Assembly: GCA_001600455.1 (NCBI GenBank)
Contig: BCKC01000004.1
Coordinates: forward strand, 3,212,915 to 3,276,914
From: Endocalyx cinctus
Taxonomy: Eukaryota > Ascomycota > Sordariomycetes > Amphisphaeriales > Apiosporaceae
Direction of reading: 5' to 3'
DNA: 64,000 nt
How positions within the stretch are numbered: position 1 is the first letter of the stretch; every line of letters begins with the position of its first letter. The notes under the pieces were generated by a model that saw only the letters and a list, made by a program, of their open reading frames with translations, did no database searches and was not told the DNA's origin. This document shows, one piece after another, positions 1-10,336 of this stretch. Position numbers and translations under genes: made by a program.

Positions 1-46
1 GCTTCTACACCTGAGGCTTCCACGCCTGAAATGATTGTCGAGGTTT
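1..46 (+). CDS. Possible 3' fragment of a gene cut by the left edge
   Basis: Frame 1 from the first base reads an imperfect 15-bp tandem repeat encoding ASTPE twice, then a few more residues up to a GAG|GTTTGT sequence that could be a 5' splice site. The repeat has synonymous differences (TCT/TCC, ACA/ACG, GAG/GAA), which is what a translated Ser/Thr/Pro-rich repeat would show. Such repeats occur in fungal surface and low-complexity proteins, but nothing identifies the family. Only about 15 codons are visible and the frame stays open to about 190 without further coding character, so this is tentative. Confidence 0.25.
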
Positions 47-1080
47 GTTTTCTTCAAACCATATTACTCAATCCTCCTAATCTGATCTGTATTTACTCCA
101 AACACCTCCGTCCGAGTATAAAGATTTATTTTCCCCCGTGCCAAGAAAGGGTCGTACTAGCATATCTCTACACGTATGAGACTCCTATATGAAATATACA
201 GTTAATATAATATACATAATGATCTAGATTTTCCGAGTAGTCTACTTTTGAGGCACTTGTTTGTGAGCAGGCCGTGCTGTTGGCTTGTCATCCGGGAGGT
301 AGCAAGATCGAAACAGCTTGTTGGACTATAGCAGGACACAATAAATCTGTTGCCTTTACAAGATCAGTCTATATAGTTTAATATCGATCCCGAGTGACCT
401 TGAATTCCAGCCGAGGGGATTTGAGAACTCAGTTGATGTACCCTAACTGCCTCCTGAAATTATAAAGTAGCTGATCCGATACGATGATTATTCTACGCTT
501 GATAGCCTTATATACGTCTACATAATACACCTGATATGAATGCGTTTGATTTTTCGTGTCTTATATATAAACGATAAGACAAATCCGAATAAAAATTTAT
601 TTATTCTTCTTACCCAGCATATGTTTCTCCTAGAATAGGTGATACCGCTCGATATGCTGTCTGAGGATAAGCCCTACATCAGAAATCGAGTACCAATATA
701 CCACCAGTGCTCCTTCCTTCCCTCTCCTTATTTTTTTTTTAAAAAAAAAAAAAAAAAAAAAATTCTACAGTAAATAATTATATAATTTTTCTTTATTGGG
801 AAGTAGCGATTGCATGATATATAAGTATTTACCTCTTAAAATATAAAATTATATGTATAATTGCCTACTTGGGTAGTAATTATATATTACAAGTACATAA
901 ACTACATTCAACATCGCGACTTCCATAAGATCAATCATAACTATTATATTTGTTTAAGGTTGTTTACAATTTTTTCTTTCTTCCTCTTCTTTCCCATTCT
1001 TGTAAATTCTATTTCGTACCCGACCTAACTTATCCATTGAATCTACAATCATAAAGTCACACTTCACACCTGATCCAATT
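47..1080. other. AT-rich intergenic region
   Basis: No supported gene. The stretch is strongly AT-rich and contains a T10/A22 junction at 731-762, which could fold as a hairpin or act as a nucleosome-excluding tract. I see no RNA gene or transposon ends. Confidence 0.6.
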
Positions 1081-1790
1081 CATTCTCTTCCCAAAACATC
1101 AACAAGTTTCTTGACACCGAAATCTCAACAAATCCAATCCAGACTTTCTCGTTTTTTTTTTTACTTTCAAGTATACCAGATAAAATCAATTCTTCTACTC
1201 TTTCTCGATCATAAGATCCTCCTCTTTTTTCTACCCTTACTTTTTTTTATATAAAAAAAAATAATAATAATCGTCATCTCTCTCGACTCAAACATTAACT
1301 CCTCTCTCGACACGAAACACCACAAAACCAAACCACTCTCTCTCGTTTTTACTCGAGAGTACACTAAATAAACCTAATTATAACACTCTCTCTATCATAA
1401 ATTCCGCTTCTTGTTTTACTCCTCCTTTTCTTTTTTATAAAAAAAGAATAATAGTCATCTCCCTACTCAAACATCAACCACTCTCTTAGCACGGAGATCA
1501 CCACAAAACCAAACCAGACATTCTCGTTTTTACTCGCAAGTACACCAATAAACTCAATTCTTTCACCCTATCTACTATCAAATCCGCCTCTTTTTTTTAA
1601 TAAAAAAAAAGTAGTCATCTCTCATCCCAAATATCAAAAACTCTCGACACGGAAATCACAACAAAACCAAACCACTTTCTCGTCTTTACTCGCAAATACA
1701 CCAAATAAACTTAATTCGGTTACCCTCTCTACCATCAAATCCGCCTCTTTTTGTACCCATCCCTTTTTTTTTTTAAAAAAAAAAAAAAAT
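1081..1790. repeat. Four-unit degenerate tandem repeat upstream of the 1810 gene
   Basis: Four related units begin near 1081, 1271, 1453 and 1613, so the spacing is about 160-190 bp. Each carries, in order, a CAAACATCAAC-like segment, CACAAAACCAAACCA, a CTCGTTTTTACTCGCAAGTACACC-like segment (compare 1147, 1342, 1521, 1677), CATCAAATCCGCCTC, and then a T-run followed by an A-run. The units are clearly homologous but diverged by substitutions and small indels. The last one ends about 20 bp before the ATG at 1810, so the array is the promoter and probably the 5' leader of that gene. Confidence 0.85.
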
Positions 1791-1809
1791 AACAACTATA
1801 AAATCAACC

Positions 1810-3991
1810 ATGGATAACCACGGTAACAAGCGAAAAGCGAGCGTCGAGCTCGAAGATCTAGAGCCACGAAAACGTCGTAAGTCATCTTCCATCTCTTTAT
1901 TTTTCTGTTTTGTCCCCCGCTTTTCATCTTCGTTCAGAATGGTGACAAATATTAATTGACGTTGGTAAATGAATATAGAGCTCCAAAGAACCGACCCTTT
2001 CCGACCTCTCGGGCCACCTCCGGTGGTCCTCCGGGAGCCTGTCGAGTTGCCCCGCTCCTATCAGGATGAGACCAAGACTACGGTCTTCGTGTCGTGTGAG
2101 TATTGATTTAGTTCACAGTTTTTTTTTTTTTTTCCTTTCTCAACTTTACCTTCGCTTAAATGACTAACTTACAATGGTAGTGCCGAGAACCTTAAAGACG
2201 GCGAAACTGGCGAGGAGCCAGCATTCGCACACCAAGCGTGCTGGTCTCCTCGTCCAGGCCATCATCCAGCACGAGAAGGAGTATGGAGCAGACTCGCTGC
2301 CTAGCAGCAAGTCTCGTAAGTAGCTATTTTTATTTTCATTTTCGTCAATTCACCTGATACTACTACCTTGGAGAAAGATTCATCTTCACCACCTTTCCCC
2401 ACTATCATTCACTCTCTTGGAACACATCATTTGTCATATGGACTCAAGTCGACTAACGCGCTATGTAGTGAAGGAGTGGATGGCGAACACCAGACATGGT
2501 CGCAAAGCGGCGAGTCGTGCTACCCGCTCGCAGCCACGTCTGGTGTCGGCTCCTGTTCCCACCTCGGTCACTGCGCCGGCTGCCGTCGCTGACTCTGCCA
2601 CCCTCGCCAAGCAAGATGACGAGGCTGAGATTGTGGCTCAGTTAGAGGGTGTGCACGAGCAGCGCGGTGGCGTGGCCGAGGGGGGAGAAGACTACGACGA
2701 TGACGACGACGATGATAATATCGACGCCGACGAGGAAGATGATGACAGCTTCCGGACCAACGATTTCGAGGTGAGTTACTAACTCTCTAATACTAGTCTT
2801 ACTCTTTCTTTTGTTCATTTTCTTCAATTCCTCCCACCAAAGAAAAGTGCTCCGTTAACACGTCCTTTCCAATTACAGACGCTTGTCAGGGAAAGTATGG
2901 CCGATGGAGGAATCCCGAAGGGTCGCGTCCTCGCTACGCCAAAGGTGGGAGGACATCACGTCTTCTCACCTGCGGTACCGCCCTTGGATCCGCGCTTCTT
3001 CCACCTGGACGGAAGACTCCAGCGGCCTTACAAGTACCTGACGGCCCAGATCCCGCTCCCCAGACAGTGGGTGCGCTGGGCGATCGCCAACGGCGTCACC
3101 CACGTGCCCGGTCGGGGAGACATCCGGGATCCCGGCGTCTACCTCGCCGAGGACACGTTCGACTGGGACGGGCTACGCAGGTCGATCCACTCGGGCGCCT
3201 ACCGGACGGGCCGTCCAGAGATTGACTACTGGCCCGAGTACTGGGCGTTCGCGGACGGAACGCTCGTCCGGGACGGCAAGCTTGTGGCCTTCGACCTCGA
3301 GCCTTTCCCTGGTCGTCCGGTGCCGGAGGAGATGCTGCGGGAGAATGGCCTCGTACCCGCCATCGTACCTTCCATGGTAATCCCTCCCTGCGCGCCTTCC
3401 ATCGCAGCAGCCAAGGAGGACGATGGTGGTGAGGACCTTCTCCAGGGTCCTTCCTCGACGGCGATACCTGAAAAGTCCGCCCTGAAGAGAAAACGGGCTT
3501 CCTCGGAGTTACAACCGAGGAAGCGAGTCCGTTTCGTCAGCCTGGCCGAGTCCCCCGAGGTCGGTTCCCGCGCGGGTGGACCGTCAGAGCCATCGCCGCC
3601 AGCCCCTCGACCGTCTGGAACGTACGCACTTCCAGACTATTTCGACGACTCGTCATCCTCTTCGAGCTCCGAGTCGGACGACGAAGAGTACCGCGGCGAG
3701 GAGAAGTTGAGCTCGGGTAAAACCGAGCTGACGACTCCCGGCGGTGAGGATGGCGAGGAGAGGGTGTCTGGCGGGGGGCGGACTTTCAGGCTCGACTACG
3801 ACGATGACTCCGATTCCGACGAGGACCAAAACGAAGGTCCGGAGACGCGGGACGCTGCCGAGGTCGAAGAGTCAGATCAAGATCAGGCAGCAGCGGCCTA
3901 CCTCGCAGCGTCTCGTGCCCGCCTTCGTCAGCTTATGCAGGACGAAGGGAGTAAGAAAACCCTGCCCTCCCCCACAGCTAGAAGTAATTAA
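1810..3991 (+). CDS. Unrecognised acidic, probably nuclear protein (577 aa)
   Basis: I do not recognise the family. Splice signals join exons 1810-1876, 1979-2095, 2181-2315, 2469-2770 and 2879-3991 into one frame of 577 codons plus stop; donors are GTAAGT, GTGAGT, GTAAGT and GTGAGT, and intron 3 has a CTAAC branch site. Visible features are a basic KRKAS...EPRKR start, an Asp/Glu run near residues 180-198, a central non-repetitive block rich in Trp and aromatic residues (about 260-350, including PRQWVRWAI and YWPEYWAF) that could be a folded domain, a second basic cluster KRKRASSELQPRKRVRF near 409-426 that looks like a nuclear localisation signal, and a Ser/Asp/Glu-rich tail. The gene is GC-rich against AT-rich flanks and has repeat arrays on both sides. 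The ATG at 1810 opens the only frame that splices through. A chromatin- or DNA-associated role is inference only. Confidence 0.7.
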
Positions 3992-4310
3992 TCAGGATTA
4001 CTTAGCCTCCCCGTCCTTCGCCGGACGGTGGTGACGACCGAGTTCTCGTGACTCGGCGTTGTGGATAAGGGAGGGATACCAGGTGTTTTCAGAAACCTTG
4101 CCTGTTGCTGAAAGAAGTCGAATCGAAAAGGGAGTACGAAAACCTTGCCCTTCCCCACAGCCAGAAGTAATCATTCAGGATTACTTAGCCTCCCCGTCCT
4201 TCGCCGGACGGTGGTGACGACCGGGTTCTCGTAGCTCGGCGTTGTGGATCAAGGGAGGGATCACAAGTGTTTTCGGAAACCTTTGTCGCCGCTGGAAGAA
4301 GTCGAATCGA
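3947..4310. repeat. 183-bp tandem duplication spanning the stop codon
   Basis: Two adjacent copies, about 3947-4126 and 4130-4310, share long blocks such as TTACTTAGCCTCCCCGTCC, TTCGCCGGACGGTGGTGACG and GAAGTCGAATCGA, with scattered substitutions and single-base indels. Copy 1 contains the last codons and the TAA of the upstream gene (3989-3991). Copy 2 has the equivalent codons but the TAA triplet is altered. Copy 2 therefore now lies in the 3' untranslated region. Confidence 0.9.
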
Positions 4311-4417
4311 GTTATCTGACATCGTCATCGTCGCAGATCTACCATCACGAAGGGCACCATAGCGACGGTCGAGAGGCGCCATAACTATCCGACCTGCCTT
4401 GCGTGCCAACCAACCTA

Positions 4418-4419
<2 letters not shown>

Positions 4420-4472
<53 letters not shown>

Positions 4473-4550
4473 ACACACATACACACATACACACATACAC
4501 ACATACACACATACACACATACACACATACACACATACACACATACACAC
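4420..4550. repeat. Compound microsatellite (CT)n-(CA)n-(ACACATAC)n
   Basis: A perfect CT run (about 4420-4458) passes into CA repeats (to about 4470) and then about ten copies of the 8-mer ACACATAC up to 4550. Open frames across it are simple-sequence artefacts. Confidence 0.98.
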
Positions 4551-5619
4551 CCGAGTTCATGCTTCGTCGTCCAAAAGTAGATGTACGAGCATACCTTTTT
4601 CTTCCTTGTCTTTTACTACTATTATTTTGATGTCAGAATATTCTTGTTTCTTCCTGTTTGATTACTATATATTATTTTCTTGTCAGACTATTCTTGTATC
4701 GTTTTGAAAAACCGAGAGAGAAAAAAGAATCCTCTTGGGAAAAAAAATGTGTCTCTAAAGAGGAATAGAGATACAATTAAACTTCAAGAAGTTTTTGTAC
4801 AAATAACGAATTCATGTCTGACGAGAAAGGGAAGAAAAAAAAAAGGAAAGAACACTTCCTTAATGTTTACGAATATTATGACTAGTCTAATGATCAGAGG
4901 AAAAAAAAGATGGAAGGGGAGGAGAGCACGAAATTATGTATAGATACATACATGCACATACATTGATATAATTATAGAGAGATCGCTATATCGATCAAAC
5001 TCGTGCCATAAGAAGCACCATATCTATAATAATAATAATAATACAAGAAAAGAAGGTATCTTCTTTGAAACACGCTTACTAGCAATATTAAAACTTATAA
5101 ATACTGAAGACTTTCTGTGAACTGAAACCACCCACTTTCTGTTTCGATTAGTCTAATAAGATATTTTACTTGTCAAGATAGTTTTGAAAAGGATGACATA
5201 ACGAATCAGACAGCAGTGACTTTAGAACTTGGCGAACAAACTATCATTTTTCTTTCCCTCTTGCTTTCTTAACTTCTAGATAAGCTCCTGTGGCATTTTA
5301 AAGTATGCAAACCAAGATCCAACGCCGTGGCTCCCCAAAATCGTATATCGTTGCTAGAGAAAGGTAAGAAGGTAATATGAGGGAGTGTACACAATCACGG
5401 CGCTTAATGACCCTAAAATACTTGACGTCCGTAGACACCTTCGACAATAAAAACGAATAATGACATATAAACTGATTGCCATCTAGTGCTCACAAGAAGC
5501 ATTCTTCCCCACCCCTAATGTCACTTATACGAGTTTTATATCTCGTCCAGATAATTTTTTCTCCATGAAAGGATATACGTGAAACATCTTTTCTTTTTTT
5601 TTTTTTCTCCCCCCACCCT
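4551..5619. other. Intergenic region
   Basis: AT-rich DNA with an AAT microsatellite near 5021-5043. No coding signal, RNA gene or mobile element is visible. It lies between two convergent genes, so it should hold both 3' ends. Confidence 0.6.
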
Positions 5620-6739
5620 TCAGAAACCAAGCTTCTGCTTCTTGATGCGAGGGTATATGCCGATGATGAGCAAGACGGCGATGATGATCATGGCCCAGAG
5701 CTTGAGGCCGAGCACGTTCTCGACGTACTCGGTCTTGGCCGAGCTCGTGACGGCGGCGAGCAGGAGGAGGAAGAGGACGTAGCCGCTGGCGCGGTGGTAC
5801 TTCCAGACCTTGCGCGCGTTCGCCTCGCCGCCGTACGCGGCCGGGACGGCGAACATGGTGAAGCCGACGAGGTACTGGGCCAGGAACCAGAAGCTCGCGA
5901 CGACGCCGATGTACCCGTGGGGCGAGTGAAAATGGGCGCCGTTGCTGCGGATCTTGTTGACCTCGATGCCGACGACGCCGACGAGGAAGACGACGAAGGA
6001 GAGCAGGTTGAGGCCGGCGTGGATCTTTTGCCCTACTTGCTTTTGGCGGCCCGTGTGCGTCGGCTGGAGCACGAGGATGGATTGGACTAAAACCAAGATC
6101 CCCATCGATTGCGCGAGCGGGTGCACCGAGAAGAGGATTAAGGGTCCGTTCAGGAAGACGGAGGCCCAGACCGAGATGACGAGCAGGACGGCTCCGCCTT
6201 CGGCGATGATGCCGGTTCCTGAGGATTGTATGAGCCGAGGCATGACGTATATGTGTATTTTATGTTGGGGTATATGTGAGAGAATGGGGTGGAAATAGTT
6301 GGGATAGTAGGGAAGAGGTGTTTATTTAATTTTTTATAACTGCTACTAATTACAGTCCAAAAAGGAGTTTCAGATGAGAAAAGGCTAAAATGGGCTTTAA
6401 CGAGGTACCAAAATATTAATTGATATTATTTCGGTACCGTACGTGAGTGACTAAGAGAGTGGTGGGGGGAATGTTGATAGGTGGTCAACAAAAAGTGAGA
6501 TTGATGATATATAGCGACGTATAAATCACCTTGCAAACGTGGGAGCCAGAGAGAAGAGAGAGAGAAGAAAAAGAAAAAGAAAAGAACAAACCGAGGATCA
6601 GATTCTTGAGTACGTGTCCTTCTTCAGTCTGAGAAACATCTCCAGGACGGCCCAAGAGAGGTTCGGTATCGTCTCCAGTTTGTCCGCCGGTGTCCGGGTC
6701 AGTCGGGAGTTGTTGGGGTATTCCAGTAGCCGAAGCCAT
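5620..6739 (-). CDS. Cytochrome b561-type transmembrane protein (248 aa)
   Basis: Two exons, 6739-6592 and 6218-5620, join through a donor GTTTGT and acceptor CCTCAG; the intron is 373 bp and the junction restores a Gly codon. The protein has a polar N-terminus of about 45 residues and then about six hydrophobic segments. Histidines in the four positions expected of the b561 haem core are visible: H82 (VHPLA), H116 (KIHAGLN), H150 (PHGYIG) and H191 (YHRASGY). These would bind two haems and carry electrons across a membrane, in this family usually from ascorbate or a similar donor to ferric iron or monodehydroascorbate. There is no fused DOMON domain. The C-terminus is short and basic (RIKKQKLGF). 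Which membrane it occupies and its electron donor cannot be read from the sequence. An ATG at 6243 lies inside the intron and is not a likely start. Confidence 0.85.
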
Positions 6740-8567
6740 TATTGTTTTCTTTAATTTCTTCTATCGAGTTTTTTGCGATGTAAGCGAAATGGAAGAGAGA
6801 AAAAAAACTTGAGCAAAGACAATTTGACAAGAGTTAAATATTTGGTTTAAAATATCATAATAGCATTAGCAGCGTTGGAGAAAGAAAGAAAAATGAAAGA
6901 TATGTATTATTTATGTATGATGAATGCAAGATACAGCTTTTAGAGGAAAAAAAAAAAGAAAAGGTGCCTATTTCAACTATCATTGTACTGAATTAGTTAC
7001 CGATGACGCAGCTGAAGCGAACGCTGCATCTTGCACCCATGCAGCGCCATGTTGGGAGGGGTGGCTGGGATCCAAGCTTTGGCCTATCAGAAGCTCGTAA
7101 TTCCTAAGACTTGTGTATATCTTATCCTATAAGAGTTTCATATAATGCCTCTGTGCTGATGCTGTACTAACTAATAATGTCTTACCATATACTCCGTACT
7201 GTGATTGCGTGCTTAGGTTGTTCAAGCCACCGTTTGCCGTAGAGGTTTTCTTTTATCGTGTGGTACTACGGTCCTCAACTCTTGGGTATGTCAGCATATG
7301 TAAGCAGACATACTCGACTTCTTAAGTTACAACAAATTAATAACAAAGCCAGTCAAACATAACACAGTACTATTAGACTCTAGATATGATAACAGAGAGT
7401 AGTCCCCTGTGGACCTAATCTTAGGTGTGGATCTGCTATTGACATCTCTTTAGTGTAATGAACTTTTGCTATATACTATCCACTTCATTATAGACAAACT
7501 AGGCATGTTGGAGTATGGACTATCGTATTGTCGACGGTACGAACACAGATATAACTCTCGCCCGAAGACCAGATGGAAAATGCAGGCGACGGGCAATCGG
7601 TATCTGTTTGGAGGGAAGGGTACTTTAACAATGGGTAATTGAAATAAGTACCCATGAGAAGTCTTCTCCAAGCGCTTTGCCGCGACTTAGAAATATTTCA
7701 CGGAAGTTAGTCTTGAGAGCGAGGCATGTTACGCTCTTGTCGAGTCCCTGCTCTTAGGAATAACTCTGGCAATCAATAGCACAGTATATTTCTGACTCTA
7801 CCGCCTACGACCTAGCCGCGTATCGAATATCAGAGCCTATATCCGGAACTAAATATATGGGCTCTTCCTAAGCGGCGTTCGTACTTCCATGGTCAATAAG
7901 AGCCTTGAAGAAATGGAGATAGCGTACAACGTTAAGGCGTCGCCGCCCAATCATTGATGGTATGGCCAATGTCGGAGCACATCGCTTGCTTTACATTGTG
8001 GCTGATCAATTGGTCAAATTCGGCTGCCTTGTCAGGTGCTTTGTGATACTACCAAGTGCATATTGATTGGCGTCTTAGTTGGTGCCAGCAATCTATATCT
8101 GGCGAGAACGGAGGTAACAGTACTACTGGTCAAGTGACTGTACGTTGAAAGCGATTACTTCGGTATGACATTTGATTATGTTCGTAATGTGTTATAGGCC
8201 AGAAAAATCAATTCCTGGGAGTCACTGGATTTTATGAAGCTAACGGTGTCCTTAATCTATGCGAGTAGGACTAATCAAATAGAGCTCTGCATAATCTGGA
8301 GTACAATTCATCCCAAGGTAGCTCCGATGTCGAACTTCTAATAAGTTTAATTACTGGGTCCCTCTTATAAAATGTAGGGAGAAATCGGGCTTGGCCGTCC
8401 TCCGAAGTTTGACCCCACCGCCGTGGAAATAGTCTAAGAAGGGAGCCAAATTCAGACGTGAATGAGTCGTGTTTTTAAGGGATAGTTTGAGCTTCTTATC
8501 CCCAAATACTCTTTCGTGGAAAGTAATCGCCCGGATACCCGCCAACAACCACACATAACGGAAAACG
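6740..8567. promoter_or_regulatory. Divergent intergenic region upstream of b561 and allantoicase genes
   Basis: The 1.8 kb between two divergent genes holds no supported gene; short open frames on the minus strand (7450-7671, 8351-8674) have no recognisable features. It contains matches to the fungal GATA-factor core HGATAR, for example TGATAA at 7387-7392 and AGATAG at 7917-7922. These would suit nitrogen control of allantoicase, but six-base motifs are expected by chance at this length. Confidence 0.4.
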
Positions 8568-9731
8568 ATGGATGATATCGAGTATAAATTAGAGGCCATC
8601 AAGGCCACCTCAATAGCCTCGGCCGATATCGATAAGACCTTTCGATCAAGCTGTATTGGTAAGTACAAACCCACACAAAATTATGGAAATGGCACATATC
8701 ACTATAATGTGAGGAGCCTCTGGGGATAGATACGGCGAACTAACTCGGTCCGGTCAGATTTGATCTCTGGTACACTAGGAGGCAAAATCTTAGGGTTCTC
8801 GGACGAATGGTTTGCCGAAGCCATCAACCTGATTACCCCGACGCCTCCCATCAGACAGCCAGGTAAGATGGTGTACACTGGCGCGTGGTATGATGGCTGG
8901 GAAACGAGGCGACACAACTCAGCTCCCTTCGACTGGGTCGTGATCCGCTTGGGTGTCGCATCCGGAACGGTCGAAGGCGTCGAGGTCGATACGGCCTTCT
9001 TCTCCGGAAACCACGCGCCCGCCATCTCGGTCGAAGGTTGCTTCAGTGCGAATGACGACGAAGTCCTCTCGTGGCGAGGCGAAAGAGGAGGTTGGGAGAC
9101 GATCCTCGGCATCCAAGAATGCGGACCTTCCCAGCGATTCGGGTGGAAATTGGACCAGCCAACCGGGAAACAATACACGCACGTGAGGTTGAATATGTAC
9201 CCCGATGGAGGCATTGCACGATTCCGTCTCTTCGGACATGCCGTACCGGTGTTCCCGCAGAACACGGAGGAGATATTTGACTTGGCAGCGGCCCAGAACG
9301 GCGCCGTCGCGGTCTCCTGCAGCGACCAGCATTTCGGCACCAAAGACAACCTAATCCTGCCGGGCCGCGGTAAAGACATGGGAGACGGGTGGGAGACGGC
9401 TCGATCCAGAACCAAGGGACACGTGGACTGGGCGATCATTCGTCTGGGTGCCCCGGCGCTGATTCAAAGCTTCATCATCGACACCGCCTTTTTCCGAGGC
9501 AACTTTCCTCAAAAGGCGAAGCTCGATGCTATAGAATGGAAAGAGGCCGGGGAACCCAACGCGGATGCTCCGGGATGGGTTGAAGTGTTGGAACCGAGCA
9601 AATGCGGACCTGACCAGGAACATGATTTCCCGTGTTCGGTGAAAGACGCGCCTTTCACTCATGTAAAACTTACCATTATACCGGATGGAGGTGTGAAGAG
9701 ACTTCGAGTATTTGCTAAACGGGCAATTTAG
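8568..9731 (+). CDS. alc: Allantoicase (allantoate amidinohydrolase, 354 aa)
   Basis: The enzyme hydrolyses allantoate to ureidoglycolate and urea in purine catabolism, so urate-derived nitrogen can be used. Exons 8568-8658 and 8758-9731 join (donor GTAAGT, acceptor GGTCAG, 99-bp intron) across an Asp codon. The start is ATG 8568, in a good context (ACGATGG). The protein shows the two tandem homologous halves typical of the family: GGKILGFSDEWFAEA, YDGWETRRH, DTAFFSGNHAP and YPDGGIARFRL in the first, and GDGWETARSR, DTAFFRGNFP and IPDGGVKRLRVF in the second. Length and both repeats match the yeast Dal2-type enzyme, and no key segment is missing. No other purine-pathway gene lies in the window. 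In fungi such genes are usually under GATA-factor and pathway-specific control, which this sequence alone does not prove. Confidence 0.95.
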
Positions 9732-10336
9732 TTCAAGTAGGAGAAAGTCTAGTTATGAGACTTTAAAGTAAAACTAGTCTCATAATCACTATGGCATCTT
9801 TATCAATATCAATAGAATACGATTCAAGATCAAGACTAGTCCTCTTTTCCCAAGCAAATATAAAGAACAATACGATATATAAAAATTATGTGTACCGTAG
9901 TACAAATGGATGCTATATTAAAACATAAGGGCTCAGGAGGCAATCGTTGTGCACGGGCCATATACAGCGCTATATTTACTGCATTATTACGCTATATTAA
10001 GTACCCATACTTTAGAAATATGCACTGAAATTGTAATTACTCTTGTACACTAATAATATATACACTTACATCACTCATTTTATCTTATGCCCAAGGGTTT
10101 ACATGGTACATATCCAGATATCCATGGATGCTTGAGACTCAGCGAAATCAACAGTAAATCTTCCATACACGTAGAAACTCAAATACTATTAATTCTTCAT
10201 TACACCCGAAACATCCAACTTATGAAATCTCTTTCCTACAGACTTTCGTGCTTTCAAAAAGCATAGTAAACTTATTAGCCCTGATACAAGCCAGCTATTA
10301 CGAACTACCCCTCCTATGTCTTATCCTACCTAAACC
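9732..10336. other. Intergenic region
   Basis: About 600 bp of AT-rich DNA holding the 3' end of allantoicase and the promoter of the next gene in the same direction. Nothing else is recognised. Confidence 0.6.

Noticed and set aside
4185..4707. Several open frames over the CT/CA microsatellite
   Set aside because: They are translated simple sequence (alternating residues) with no protein features.
8351..8674. 107-residue minus-strand frame upstream of and overlapping allantoicase exon 1
   Set aside because: It overlaps the first exon on the opposite strand and shows no recognisable motif or splice partner.
8702..9662. Antisense open frames opposite allantoicase
   Set aside because: The sense frame is an unambiguous conserved enzyme; the antisense ones are shadows.
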